Counted from the first letter of the stretch, positions 29,155 to 36,782 are shown. The stretch is DNA of 64,000 bases from Arthrobacter russicus (GCF_031454135.1 NZ_JAVDQF010000001.1:2418001-2482000); one strand, 5' to 3'. Translations and numbers: made by a program. The notes: generated by a model not told the origin, from the letters alone.

Positions 29155-29625
29155 ATGAACAAGCACCGCAAACCGTCTCTGCTCATCGCCGCCGTGGCTG
29201 CGGCCGGTCTGGCCTTGGCCGGCTGCACGCCGTCGTCGGACGGGTCTTCTGACGGGTCCTCCTCGGCGCTCGCCCCGGCGCCGAGCACGCAAGCCAGCCA
29301 AGGCGTGATCTCGCCGGTGCTGCCGCCGGTGCCGGAGCTGGACGGGGCGCAGGGCATCCGCTCCAGCATCACTTTGGACCAATGCGGGATGGCAGCGGGC
29401 CCGGTGACAGCCGCCGGCCAAGCGACCAATGGCGCCGGCTCGGCGACCGACATCGTGATCGCGGTGGATTGGGCCACGGCCAGTTCGGACGTGGTGGCGC
29501 GCGGCGTCGCCGTGCTCAAAGCGGTGGCTCCCGGGGCCACCGTGCCGTGGAGCGTCAAAGCCCAACTGGATTACCAGGGCGCCGTGAATTGCATCCCCAA
29601 CGCGCAGGCCGGAAAGCTCAAGTAG
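29155..29625 (+). CDS. Small secreted lipoprotein
   Basis: A 156-residue protein with a lipoprotein signal: MNKHRKPSLL, a hydrophobic core, then the lipobox ALAGC. It is followed by a Ser/Gly/Asp linker and a compact domain with the ALQ-free core ITLDQCGMAAGPVTAAGQAT, which contains a further Cys. The second half (IVIAVDWATASSDVVARGVAV) looks like a FxLYD- or DUF-type beta domain that I cannot name. It starts 12 bp after the adhesin stop with AAGGGGAAT ahead of the ATG, so it is probably co-transcribed with the adhesin and may help its export or anchoring. That is inference from position only. Confidence 0.7.
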   Translation: MNKHRKPSLLIAAVAAAGLALAGCTPSSDGSSDGSSSALAPAPSTQASQGVISPVLPPVPELDGAQGIRSSITLDQCGMAAGPVTAAGQATNGAGSATDIVIAVDWATASSDVVARGVAVLKAVAPGATVPWSVKAQLDYQGAVNCIPNAQAGKLK

Positions 29626-29628
29626 GCT
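29623..29628 (+). promoter_or_regulatory. -10 box of leaderless DUF4235 gene
   Basis: TAGGCT overlaps the TAG stop of the lipoprotein gene and is followed by AGGGAC and the ATG at 29635. The AGGGA could alternatively be a closely placed ribosome site, so both internal promoter and read-through are possible. Confidence 0.4.
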
Positions 29629-29634
29629 AGGGAC

Positions 29635-29895
29635 ATGAATCTGATCTTCAAGCTTCTGGCCGCCGGAATCAGCTTCGGCGCGGGGTTCGCCGCCAACAAG
29701 GTCGTGGACACGGTGTGGACCAAAACCACCGGAAACCCTCCGCCCAAAGACGGCGAGAACCTGGAGCACAGCCTCCGCTCGGCGTTGATTTTCGCGGTGG
29801 TTTCCGCGACCGTGGCCGCGATCATCCAAACCCTGACCGGGCGCGGGGCGCAGCGGGCCATCGCCAGATTCAACCAGTCCCGCGACCTGACCTGA
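29635..29895 (+). CDS. DUF4235 membrane protein
   Basis: An 86-residue protein with two hydrophobic segments (KLLAAGISFGAGFAANKVVD and SALIFAVVSATVAAIIQTL), a short polar loop containing WTKTTGNPPPKDGENLEHSL, and a basic C-terminus. This is the standard layout of the actinobacterial DUF4235 family, whose function is unknown. It lies 9 bp behind the lipoprotein gene. Confidence 0.82.
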   Translation: MNLIFKLLAAGISFGAGFAANKVVDTVWTKTTGNPPPKDGENLEHSLRSALIFAVVSATVAAIIQTLTGRGAQRAIARFNQSRDLT

Positions 29896-29907
29896 ACGCC
29901 TCCCACC

Positions 29908-29963
29908 GGGCGGCCAGATCTGCAGGCCAAATCGGCTTTATAAGCTGCAGAGCTGGCCACTCA
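29908..29963. repeat. Intergenic inverted repeat, copy 3
   Basis: Left arm GGGCGGCCAGATCTGCAGG, spacer CCAAATCGGCTTTATAAG, right arm CTGCAGAGCTGGCCACTC. It has the same core as the copies at 8959 and 10046. It lies between the DUF4235 gene and the TPP riboswitch and could terminate the upstream transcript. Confidence 0.75.
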
Positions 29964-30005
29964 ACGTTGGGTGCGACGCGGGTGTAAACTTGCACAGCAA
30001 TCAAA

Positions 30006-30098
30006 CGACAGGGGAGCGCCGCCGCAAGGCGGGCGCTGAGAGTGCGGATAGCCGCAGACCCTCGAACCTGATCCGGTTAGTACCGGCGAAGGGAGTCG
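30006..30098 (+). promoter_or_regulatory. TPP riboswitch (THI element)
   Basis: Contains the conserved thi-box parts in order: ACAGGGGAGCGCC, the variable stem CGCAAGGCG, GCTGAGAGTGCGG, CCGCAGACCCTCGAACCTG, ATCCGGTTAGTACCGGCG, and AAGGGAG. These are the pyrimidine- and pyrophosphate-sensing arms of the TPP aptamer. It precedes ykoE by about 55 bp. With thiamine pyrophosphate bound, expression of the thiamine-precursor transporter should be shut down. Confidence 0.95.
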
Positions 30099-30107
30099 AG
30101 TGCTCTT

Positions 30108-30147
30108 CGGCGTGTCACCGTACACGCCGCCCCTCCTGAAAAGGAGG
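30108..30147 (+). promoter_or_regulatory. Expression platform: hairpin and SD-sequestering stem
   Basis: An 8-bp hairpin CGGCGTGT/ACACGCCG (30108-30129) is followed by CCTCC-TGAAAA-GGAGG (30132-30147). The right arm is the ribosome binding site of ykoE, 5 nt before its ATG. GGGAG at the 3' end of the aptamer (30091-30095) could compete for CTCC, suggesting translational control. Confidence 0.6.
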
Positions 30148-30152
30148 ACAGT

Positions 30153-30815
30153 ATGGCGAACGAGCAATCCGGGGCGGCCAATACCGCAAACAATTCCGCC
30201 GGTCCGCAGTCTTCTGCGCAGAAATCCCTTGCCCAGCGCAGCCGTTGGCGAGTGGTGGACATCGTGGTTGCGGCGGTGCTGGGCGTCGCCGTCGGAGTGG
30301 TCTTCTGGGCCTGGTCGGCGCTCTACGGCCCGGTTTCGATCGCCTTCGCGGCGTTCCCGCCGCTGGGCGGGCTCTACGGCGGCGGTTGGCTGATCGCGGG
30401 CGTGATCGGCGGGCTGGTGATTCGCAAACCGGGCGCCGCATTGTTCTGCGAACTGATCGCGGCCGCCGTCGAAGGCGTTCTGGGCACGCATTTCGGCATG
30501 ACTGTGCTGCTTTCCGGACTGGTCCAAGGACTCGGCGCCGAGTTCGGCTTCGCGCTGTTTCGCTACCGCCGGTTCAATCTGCCGCCGGCTCTGCTCGCCG
30601 GGGCTCTGGCCGGCGCGGCGATGGGCCTCAACGACAACCTGATTTCCAATGTGGCGTGGGAGTTCAGCTGGAAAGTCCTCTACTTCGGCTTTGCCGTGGT
30701 CTCCGGCATGGTCATCGCCGGCCTGGTTTCCTGGCTGATCACCCGGGGGCTGGCCCGCACCGGCGCGTTGGCCAATCTGGCGTCGCGGCGGGCCGCCGGC
30801 GAACCAGCGTTCTGA
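30153..30815 (+). CDS. ykoE: ECF transporter S component, HMP/thiamine-specific
   Basis: A 220-residue integral membrane substrate-binding subunit of the YkoE family, which takes up hydroxymethylpyrimidine or thiamine. After a polar N-terminus (residues 1-33) come five or six helices. VVFWAWSALYGPVSIAFAAF and PLGGLYGGGWLIAGVIGGLV match the family, as does LIAAAVEGVLGTHFGM. It is the first gene of ykoEDC, placed directly under the TPP riboswitch, which agrees with the proposed substrate. The GGAGG ribosome site is subject to hairpin occlusion. Confidence 0.92.
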   Translation: MANEQSGAANTANNSAGPQSSAQKSLAQRSRWRVVDIVVAAVLGVAVGVVFWAWSALYGPVSIAFAAFPPLGGLYGGGWLIAGVIGGLVIRKPGAALFCELIAAAVEGVLGTHFGMTVLLSGLVQGLGAEFGFALFRYRRFNLPPALLAGALAGAAMGLNDNLISNVAWEFSWKVLYFGFAVVSGMVIAGLVSWLITRGLARTGALANLASRRAAGEPAF

Positions 30816-30817
30816 GT

Positions 30818-32410
30818 ATGCCGAAGCGCCCGTCCGCACGGACGGCTGCCTCGGTGGCCCCGCTGGGGCTCCGGGCCGAAGGGTGGGGCTGGCAGCACGC
30901 CGACCGGTCGCAGCCGGCGGTGCGCGGCCTTGACTTGCAGATCGACCCCGGCGAGCGGGTTTTGCTGCTCGGACCCTCCGGTGCCGGGAAGTCCACTTTC
31001 CTGCATGCTGCTGCGGGGCTGCTCGGCGACGAACTGGATGCCGAAGAGTTCGGATCCTTGCTGCTGGACGGCGCGGCGCCGGCCCGGCAGCGGGGTCGGG
31101 TGGGGCTCATGCAGCAGGACCCGGATGCCCAGGTGGTGCTGTCCCGGATCGGCGACGATGTGGCATTCGGGGCAGAAAACCTGGCGGTTCCCCGCGAGCT
31201 GATCTGGCCGCGGGTGCGGGCCGCGCTGGATGCGGTGGGCCTGGAACTGCCCTTGGACCAGGCCACGGGGAAGCTCTCCGGCGGTCAGAAGCAACGATTG
31301 GGCCTGGCCGGTCTGCTCGCGATGCAGCCCGGTCTGTTGCTGTTGGACGAGCCGACGGCGAATCTCGATCCGGCCGGTGTGCTCGACGTGCGCGATGCGG
31401 TGCTCCGCTCGGTGGAACGCAGCGGAGCCACTTTGGTCGTGGTCGAACACCGGGTCGCCGTGTGGTTGGAAGTCGTCGACCGCATCGTGGTGCTGGGCGG
31501 TCCGGGGCAAGGCGTGCTGTTCGACGGCGCGCCGGAAAAAATCCTGGACGACCGGTTCCAGGCGCGTGCCTCACTGCGTGCGGCGGGAGTCTGGTTGCCC
31601 GGCGAAGTGCCGGCCACCCGGCCGGTGCAGGATACCCAGTCCGGCCCTCCGGCCGAAGCCCTGATGCAAGCGGCCGGCCTCGCGGTGTCCCGGCAGGGTG
31701 CTACCGCATCGCGGCGCGGCCGACGCCGCGGGAAGGCCAGCCGGGCCGTCGCGCCGGCCGCGGCGCAGATCGACCTGGCGATCCACGCCGGTCAGTCCTT
31801 GACGATCACCGGCCGCAACGGATCTGGGAAATCCACCCTTGCCCTGACCCTGGGCGGACTGCTGTCCCCGGCCGCAGGGACGTTGCAGGCCGGGCCCGGT
31901 CTGGCCGCTGGCGCCGGGCCGGACCCGATCGACTGGAGCGGCGCCGAACTGATCGAACGGATCGGCACGGTCTTCCAAGAGCCGGAGCACCAATTCGTCA
32001 CCGGGACGGTGGCCGAGGAACTGGCTTTCGGCCCGCGGCTGCTGGGCCGTGGCGCCGAGCGGGTGGATGAACTCCTGGAGCGGCTGCGCTTGACCGGGCT
32101 CCGCGATGCCAACCCCTATACCCTGTCCGGCGGCGAGAAGCGCCGGCTTTCGGTGGCGACCGTGCTCGCCGCGAGTCCGCAGCTGCTGATCCTGGACGAA
32201 CCGACATTCGGCCAAGACGCGAATACCTGGACCGAGCTGGCGGATCTGCTGATCGAGTTACTCGAGCAGGGTACTGCGGTCGTTTCGGTAACCCACGACG
32301 CCGCCTTCAGCGCCGCGATCGGCGGCCACAGTTTGCGGTTGGACGGGGCTGATCGGTTGGACGGGGCTGACCGGTTGGCGGCAACCGAGCGGCTGGAGGG
32401 CACCGGATGA
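30818..32410 (+). CDS. ykoD: ECF transporter ATPase with two ABC domains
   Basis: A 530-residue double-ATPase component that powers the thiamine-precursor ECF transporter. Domain 1 has Walker A GPSGAGKST, signature LSGGQKQRLGLAGL and Walker B LLLLDEPTANLDP. Domain 2 has GRNGSGKST, LSGGEKRRLSVA and LILDEPTFGQD. Both Q-loops are visible (LMQQDPDAQ, VFQEPEHQ). The ATG at 30818 lies 2 bp after the ykoE stop, and the stop overlaps ykoC by 4 bp. The last 20 residues include a short tandem LDGADR duplication coded by an 18-bp direct repeat. Confidence 0.92.
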   Translation: MPKRPSARTAASVAPLGLRAEGWGWQHADRSQPAVRGLDLQIDPGERVLLLGPSGAGKSTFLHAAAGLLGDELDAEEFGSLLLDGAAPARQRGRVGLMQQDPDAQVVLSRIGDDVAFGAENLAVPRELIWPRVRAALDAVGLELPLDQATGKLSGGQKQRLGLAGLLAMQPGLLLLDEPTANLDPAGVLDVRDAVLRSVERSGATLVVVEHRVAVWLEVVDRIVVLGGPGQGVLFDGAPEKILDDRFQARASLRAAGVWLPGEVPATRPVQDTQSGPPAEALMQAAGLAVSRQGATASRRGRRRGKASRAVAPAAAQIDLAIHAGQSLTITGRNGSGKSTLALTLGGLLSPAAGTLQAGPGLAAGAGPDPIDWSGAELIERIGTVFQEPEHQFVTGTVAEELAFGPRLLGRGAERVDELLERLRLTGLRDANPYTLSGGEKRRLSVATVLAASPQLLILDEPTFGQDANTWTELADLLIELLEQGTAVVSVTHDAAFSAAIGGHSLRLDGADRLDGADRLAATERLEGTG

Positions 32411-33219
32411 GCATCGCCGAAGCCGTTCCGACGTCGGCTCCGGATTCGTCCGGAGCGCCGGTCTTGGCCGGCGCGAACCCGCTCAGCAAGCTGCTGGCTG
32501 CCTTGGCGATCGCGATTGCCCTGATTCTGAGTTTGGACGTGGTTTCCGCCGGCACCGCATTGATTCTGGAGTTGGCCGTGCTGCCGCTCGCCGGTTTGTC
32601 CTTCCGGATGCTGCTCAGCAGGGGCTGGCCGTTGCTCTTGGCCGCAATCGGCGGCGGGTATGGAACTGCCCTTCTGGCGGCGAAAACCGGAACGGTGGTT
32701 TTGGACTGGGGACCGTTCCTGCTCACTACCGGGTCTTTGGATTCGGCCTTGGCCGTGGTTCTGCGGAGCATGGCGATCGCACTGCCCGGGATCTTGCTTC
32801 TGGTCTGCACCGATCCCACGGATCTGGCCGATTCTCTGGCCCAGCGGGCCAAGCTGCCGGCCAGGTTCGTGCTCGGCGCACTCGCCGCGATGCGCCTGGT
32901 GGGTTTGTTGATCGAAGAATGGCAGACGCTGGGAATGGCGCGCCGGGCGCGGGGAGTGGGCAGCAACGCCGGGTTCTTCGGCCGGCTCAAAGCCTCCTGG
33001 GGGCAGGCCATGGCGCTTCTGGTGCAGGCGCTTCGCCGGGCCGGACGCTTGGCCGTGACCATGGAGGCCAAGGGCTTCGGTTCCGGGCCGCGGACCTGGG
33101 CGCGCGACTCGACCTTCGGCTGGTTGGATCTCTGGGTGGCGCTGGGCGCCCTGGCGGTGATCGGGCTTTCGATCGGTTTGGCGATTGCTGCAGGGCGGTG
33201 GAACCCGGTCTTCTGGTAA
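32407..33219 (+). CDS. ykoC: ECF transporter transmembrane (T) component
   Basis: A 270-residue EcfT-type coupling protein. Several hydrophobic helices are followed by the cytoplasmic coupling region with the two Ala-Arg-Gly-type motifs: MARRARGVG and MEAKGFGSGPRTWA. It links the YkoE substrate subunit to the YkoD ATPase. The ATGA overlap with ykoD indicates a single transcriptional and translational unit. After its stop there are about 105 bp containing the promoter of the next gene. Confidence 0.92.
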   Translation: MSIAEAVPTSAPDSSGAPVLAGANPLSKLLAALAIAIALILSLDVVSAGTALILELAVLPLAGLSFRMLLSRGWPLLLAAIGGGYGTALLAAKTGTVVLDWGPFLLTTGSLDSALAVVLRSMAIALPGILLLVCTDPTDLADSLAQRAKLPARFVLGALAAMRLVGLLIEEWQTLGMARRARGVGSNAGFFGRLKASWGQAMALLVQALRRAGRLAVTMEAKGFGSGPRTWARDSTFGWLDLWVALGALAVIGLSIGLAIAAGRWNPVFW

Positions 33220-33288
33220 TCGACCGAGCGCCAAAATATCGCATGTAACGAATAGATCACGACTCGCTGCGGTCGGCTGCGTGTTCAA

Positions 33289-33318
33289 TTGTTGCATTTA
33301 TGCTTCCTGTGATATTTT
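33289..33318 (+). promoter_or_regulatory. Promoter of the HTH-MurA gene, leaderless
   Basis: A TTGTTG -35-like element at 33289, then TATTTT at 33313-33318, followed by TTAGAC and the GTG start at 33325. The patch is much richer in A+T than its surroundings. No Shine-Dalgarno sequence is present. Confidence 0.5.
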
Positions 33319-33324
33319 TTAGAC

Positions 33325-34866
33325 GTGACGACCGATGTGCAAGAAACCGCAGAAACCGTAGCCCAGATCCTCCGCGACGCCCGTCTGGGCAAAGGCTGGA
33401 CGCAAGGGAAGCTCGCTGCCGAGCTGGGGACCAGCCAGAGCGCAGTCGCCCGGATGGAACAGGGCAAGCAGAATCTGAGCCTGAAGATGATCCAGCGGAT
33501 GGAGACGATCTTCGGGCACAGCATTGTCAATGTCGGAGGCTCGATGAAATCCAAAATGACCCACCTGCGGGTCACCGGCGGGCACACCCTCTCCGGCGTC
33601 GTCGACGTCAACTCGTCGAAAAACGCGGGCGTGGCCCTGTTGTGCGCTTCGCTGCTCAACCGGGGGACCACCACCTTGCGCCGGTTGGCCCGGATCGAGG
33701 AAGTCAACCGGATCGTCGAGGTGCTGACGTCGATCGGCGTGGAATGCACCTGGCTCAACGCCAATGACTTGCAGATCCGCAGGCCCGCGGTGCTGGACCT
33801 CGACTCGATGGATGTCGAGGCTGCCCGGCGGACCCGCAGCGTGATCATGCTCCTCGGACCGTTGCTGGACCAGGAAGAGACCTACCGGCTGCCCTACGCC
33901 GGCGGCTGCGATCTGGGCACCCGGACGGTCGAGCCGCATATGCAGGCATTGCGCCAGTTCGGTCTTTCGGTCGAAGCGCACCAGGGTTTTTACGGCGTGC
34001 AGACTCCGCCGGCCGATGCCGAGGACCGGATCTTCGTGCTCACCGAACGCGGCGATACGGTCACCGAAAACGCCATCATGGCGGCCGCGCACCGGGTGGG
34101 CAAGACCGTGATCCGCAATGCGAGCCCCAACTACATGGTCCAGGACCTCTGCTTCTACCTGCAGGAATTGGGCGTATCCGTGGAAGGGATCGGCTCCACG
34201 ACCTTGACCATCCGGGGCAAGGCGCTGATCGACCTGGACATCGAATACGCCCCTTCGGAAGATCCGATCGAGGCGATGAGCCTGATCACCGCGGGCATCG
34301 TCACCGGTTCCGAAGTGACGATCCGCCGGGTGCCGATCGAGTTCATGGAAATCGAGCTTTCGGTGTTGGAGCAGATGGGCTTCAAATACCGCAAAACCGA
34401 GGAATACACGGCCCGGAACGGGCATACCCGGTTGGTCGACATCACCACCTTGCCGTCCGAGTTGAAGGCCGCGCCGGACAAGATCCACCCGATGCCGTTC
34501 CCCGGCTTGAACATCGACAATCTGCCGTTCTTCGCAGTGATCGCCTCCTGCGCCGAGGGCACCACGCTGATCCACGACTGGGTCTACGAGAACCGGGCGA
34601 TCTACCTGACCGAGCTCAACAAGCTCGGCGCACGGGTGCGCTTGCTCGATCCGCACCGGATCGACGTCGAAGGCCCTACCCGTTGGCGTGCCGCGGAGAT
34701 CGGCTGCCCGCCGGCATTGCGGCCGGCCGCGTGCATCCTGTTGGCGATGCTGGCAGCCCGGGGCACCTCGGAATTGCGGAACATCTACGTGATCGAGCGC
34801 GGTTACGAAGACCTCGCCGAGCGGTTGAACACCCTCGGCGCCGAGATCGAATACTTCCAGGACTGA
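33325..34866 (+). CDS. UDP-N-acetylglucosamine 1-carboxyvinyltransferase paralogue with N-terminal XRE-type HTH
   Basis: A 513-residue fusion. Residues about 12-65 are a Cro/C1-type helix-turn-helix (KGWTQGKLAAELGTSQSAVA, then MEQGKQN). From about residue 78 it is a complete MurA fold. MurA transfers enolpyruvate from PEP to UDP-GlcNAc, the first committed step of peptidoglycan synthesis. Catalytic positions appear kept: Lys99-Asn100 in NSSKNA, Cys195 in AGGCDLG, Arg200, Asp398 in GLNID and Arg424 in YENR. The loop AGGCDLGTR differs from the usual PGGCAIGAR. It stands alone, not in a division/cell-wall cluster, so it is probably a second MurA or a UDP-sugar-sensing regulator. Both are inference. 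Its promoter reads straight into a GTG start. Confidence 0.85.
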   Translation: MTTDVQETAETVAQILRDARLGKGWTQGKLAAELGTSQSAVARMEQGKQNLSLKMIQRMETIFGHSIVNVGGSMKSKMTHLRVTGGHTLSGVVDVNSSKNAGVALLCASLLNRGTTTLRRLARIEEVNRIVEVLTSIGVECTWLNANDLQIRRPAVLDLDSMDVEAARRTRSVIMLLGPLLDQEETYRLPYAGGCDLGTRTVEPHMQALRQFGLSVEAHQGFYGVQTPPADAEDRIFVLTERGDTVTENAIMAAAHRVGKTVIRNASPNYMVQDLCFYLQELGVSVEGIGSTTLTIRGKALIDLDIEYAPSEDPIEAMSLITAGIVTGSEVTIRRVPIEFMEIELSVLEQMGFKYRKTEEYTARNGHTRLVDITTLPSELKAAPDKIHPMPFPGLNIDNLPFFAVIASCAEGTTLIHDWVYENRAIYLTELNKLGARVRLLDPHRIDVEGPTRWRAAEIGCPPALRPAACILLAMLAARGTSELRNIYVIERGYEDLAERLNTLGAEIEYFQD

Positions 34867-34874
34867 CCGTTTCA

Positions 34875-34943
34875 GATAGCCTTCTGCGTCTCGGATAGCC
34901 GTTTGCGCGTCAAACCGCTATCTCATGCGCAAGCGACTATCCG
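34875..34943. repeat. Clustered inverted repeats with GATAGC core
   Basis: Four related units in 69 bp: GATAGCCTTCTGCG and GATAGCCGTTTGCGCG in the forward direction, then GATAGCGGTTTGACGCG and GATAGTCGCTTGCGCA in reverse. They can form alternative hairpins, either GATAGCCGTTTG with its near-complement or the outer CGGATAG/CTATCCG pair (34892-34943). The cluster lies between the convergent murA-like and metZ stops. Confidence 0.7.
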
Positions 34944-34952
34944 AAACAGGGC

Positions 34953-36161
34953 TTAGCGTGCAGCGAGGGCTTGGGCCAGGTCGCCGCGCAAATCCTCGAG
35001 GTCTTCCAGTCCTACGGACAGCCGGACCACGCCGTCGCCCAGCCCGATCGCGGCGCGGCCTTCCGGGCCCATCGCGCGGTGCGTGGTGGTCGCCGGGTGT
35101 GTGATCAGGGATTTCGAATCGCCCAGGTTGTTCGAAATGTCGATGACTTTGAGCGCATTGAGCAGCGAAAACGCTTCGGCCTTGCCGCCGCCTGCTCCCG
35201 TAGCGCGCAGCGCGAAGGTCAACACGGTGCCGCCCGCGGACATCTGCGCCGCGGCCAGTTCATACTGCGGGTGCGATTTCAGCAGCGGGTACTTCACCCA
35301 TTCGACCTCGGGCTGCTGTTCCAGGAACTCGGCCAGGGCCAGCGCCGAGGCCGAAGAGTGGTTCACCCGCAGCGCCAGGGTCTCCAGGCCCTTGGTCAAA
35401 ACCCAGGCATTGAAGGACGACAACGACGGCCCGGTGTGCCGCATCAGTTGTTTGACCGGTCCGTCGATGAATTCCTTGCTGCCCAGGATCGCGCCGCCCA
35501 TCACCCGGCCCTGGCCGTCGATGTGCTTGGTCCCGGAATAGACCACGACGTCGGCGCCGAGCTCGGTGCAGCGCTGCAGCAACGGGGTGGCGAAGACATT
35601 GTCGGCGACCACGGTGGCGCCGGCCGCATGCGCCAAATCGCAGACCGCCCGGATGTCGACGATTTCCTGCATCGGGTTGGACGGCGACTCGAAGAACACC
35701 GCAGTGGTCGGCGCCGACAGGGCTTCGCGCCATTGCGCCAGGTCCGGCCCGTCGACGAACACCGTTTCGACTCCCCATCGCGGCAGGATCTCGTTCAGAA
35801 TCACGAAACACGATCCGAAGAGCGACCGCGAGGCGACCACCCGGTCACCGGCTGCGAGCAGCGCACCCAAAGCCACGAACACTGCGGACATCCCGGAGGC
35901 CGTGGCGAAGCAGGCTTCGGTGCCTTCGAGCAGCCGGAGCCGTTCCTGGAAGGTCGCCACGGTCGGATTGCCGTAGCGCGAGTAGACGAATCGTTCGTCC
36001 TCCCCGGTGAAGGCGCGTTCGGCGGCTTCGGCGGAGTCGTAGACGAAACCGGAGTTGGTGAATATCGCCTCCGAGGTTTCGAAGAAGCCGGTCCGGTCCA
36101 AGCCGCCGCGCACCGCCTGGGTGTCCGCGGCCCATTCGGCAGCCAAGGGGTTGAAAGCCAT
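34953..36161 (-). CDS. metZ: O-succinylhomoserine sulfhydrylase
   Basis: PLP enzyme of the Cys/Met-metabolism family that makes homocysteine directly from O-succinyl- or O-acetylhomoserine and sulfide. It has 402 residues. RYGNPTVATFQERL, SGMSAVFVAL and the PLP-lysine motif VVYSGTKHIDGQGRVMGG are plain, as is TTTHRAMG near the C-terminus. The start lies 4 bp after the rhodanese stop, with GGAGG within the end of that gene. The operon is headed by a SAM-IV-type riboswitch, which fits control of methionine supply. O-acetylhomoserine use cannot be excluded. Confidence 0.92.
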   Translation of the reverse strand: MAFNPLAAEWAADTQAVRGGLDRTGFFETSEAIFTNSGFVYDSAEAAERAFTGEDERFVYSRYGNPTVATFQERLRLLEGTEACFATASGMSAVFVALGALLAAGDRVVASRSLFGSCFVILNEILPRWGVETVFVDGPDLAQWREALSAPTTAVFFESPSNPMQEIVDIRAVCDLAHAAGATVVADNVFATPLLQRCTELGADVVVYSGTKHIDGQGRVMGGAILGSKEFIDGPVKQLMRHTGPSLSSFNAWVLTKGLETLALRVNHSSASALALAEFLEQQPEVEWVKYPLLKSHPQYELAAAQMSAGGTVLTFALRATGAGGGKAEAFSLLNALKVIDISNNLGDSKSLITHPATTTHRAMGPEGRAAIGLGDGVVRLSVGLEDLEDLRGDLAQALAAR

Positions 36162-36165
36162 CGCT

Positions 36166-36588
36166 TTATGCCTCCAGGCGGTTCTGGTCGGCGAGCGTTT
36201 TCCAGGGCAGTTTGCGGTTCTTCCAGCCGTTCACGGTGCGGTCGCCATAGGAGTTCGGTACGCCTTCGAACCCTTCGAGCACGTTGTAGGCGGTGAACCC
36301 GGCCTCGGTTGCGGCTTCGGCGGCGGAAATCGATCTGGCTCCGGAGCGGCACAGGAAGACCAGGTCTGCCCCGGCCGGAACCGCTTCCGCCAGTTGCGCC
36401 AGGAATTCGGAATTCCAGACGTTTCCGGCCAGGTTCCACTGCACGAACACCGGTTCGACGGCGATCGAACCGGTGTCCGGCACTCCGATCACCTGCCATT
36501 CGGCTTCGGTTCGCACATCGACCAGGGTCGCGCCGTCGGCGACCTTCTGCCAGGCTGCCTCCGGGCTGAGGTCTCCCGCGTAGCTCAT
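36166..36588 (-). CDS. Rhodanese-domain sulfurtransferase
   Basis: A 140-residue single-domain rhodanese. The start of the fold is DLSPEAAWQKVADGATLVDV, and the active-site loop is CRSGARS with the persulfide-carrying cysteine. It lies directly upstream of metZ and overlaps the small DUF1737 gene by 4 bp. This position suggests that it delivers or handles sulfane sulfur for homocysteine formation, which is inference from operon membership. The product KLPWKTLADQNRLEA at the end is typical of the copies found with metZ. Confidence 0.9.
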   Translation of the reverse strand: MSYAGDLSPEAAWQKVADGATLVDVRTEAEWQVIGVPDTGSIAVEPVFVQWNLAGNVWNSEFLAQLAEAVPAGADLVFLCRSGARSISAAEAATEAGFTAYNVLEGFEGVPNSYGDRTVNGWKNRKLPWKTLADQNRLEA

Positions 36589-36776
36589 CGGGCGTCGGCC
36601 GGATCGAAGCTGGGCAGGATCACGGCTTGTGCCACCACGATTTTGCCGCCATTCGCGGTGATCGCCGGGCTGCCGTGGAGCACATAGCCCTCGGCGATCG
36701 CATCGGACACCCGATGACAGAACGATGAATCGTCGGGACCGGTCAGTAGCCGGTAGGTCAGGCGGTTTTCAGCCAT
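36585..36776 (-). CDS. DUF1737 small protein
   Basis: 63 residues: MAENRLTYRLLTGPDDSSFC and then AIAEGYVLHGSPAI, the full pattern of the DUF1737 family (function unknown). The ATG has an excellent AAAAGGAG ribosome site 6 nt upstream, and that site forms one arm of a hairpin (36783-36809). It is the first gene of the operon with the rhodanese and metZ genes, overlapping the rhodanese gene by ATGA, so blocking its ribosome site would silence the whole operon. Confidence 0.82.
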   Translation of the reverse strand: MAENRLTYRLLTGPDDSSFCHRVSDAIAEGYVLHGSPAITANGGKIVVAQAVILPSFDPADAR

Positions 36777-36782
36777 CGGAAA

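Noticed and set aside
21829-29829. A 2666-codon open frame on the strand opposite the adhesin gene
   Set aside because: It lies entirely in antisense to a repeat-coding gene of high G+C and biased codons, so the absence of stops is an artefact. Its translation is rich in Arg, Gly and Val-Asp stretches without a fold or motif, and no start signal precedes it.
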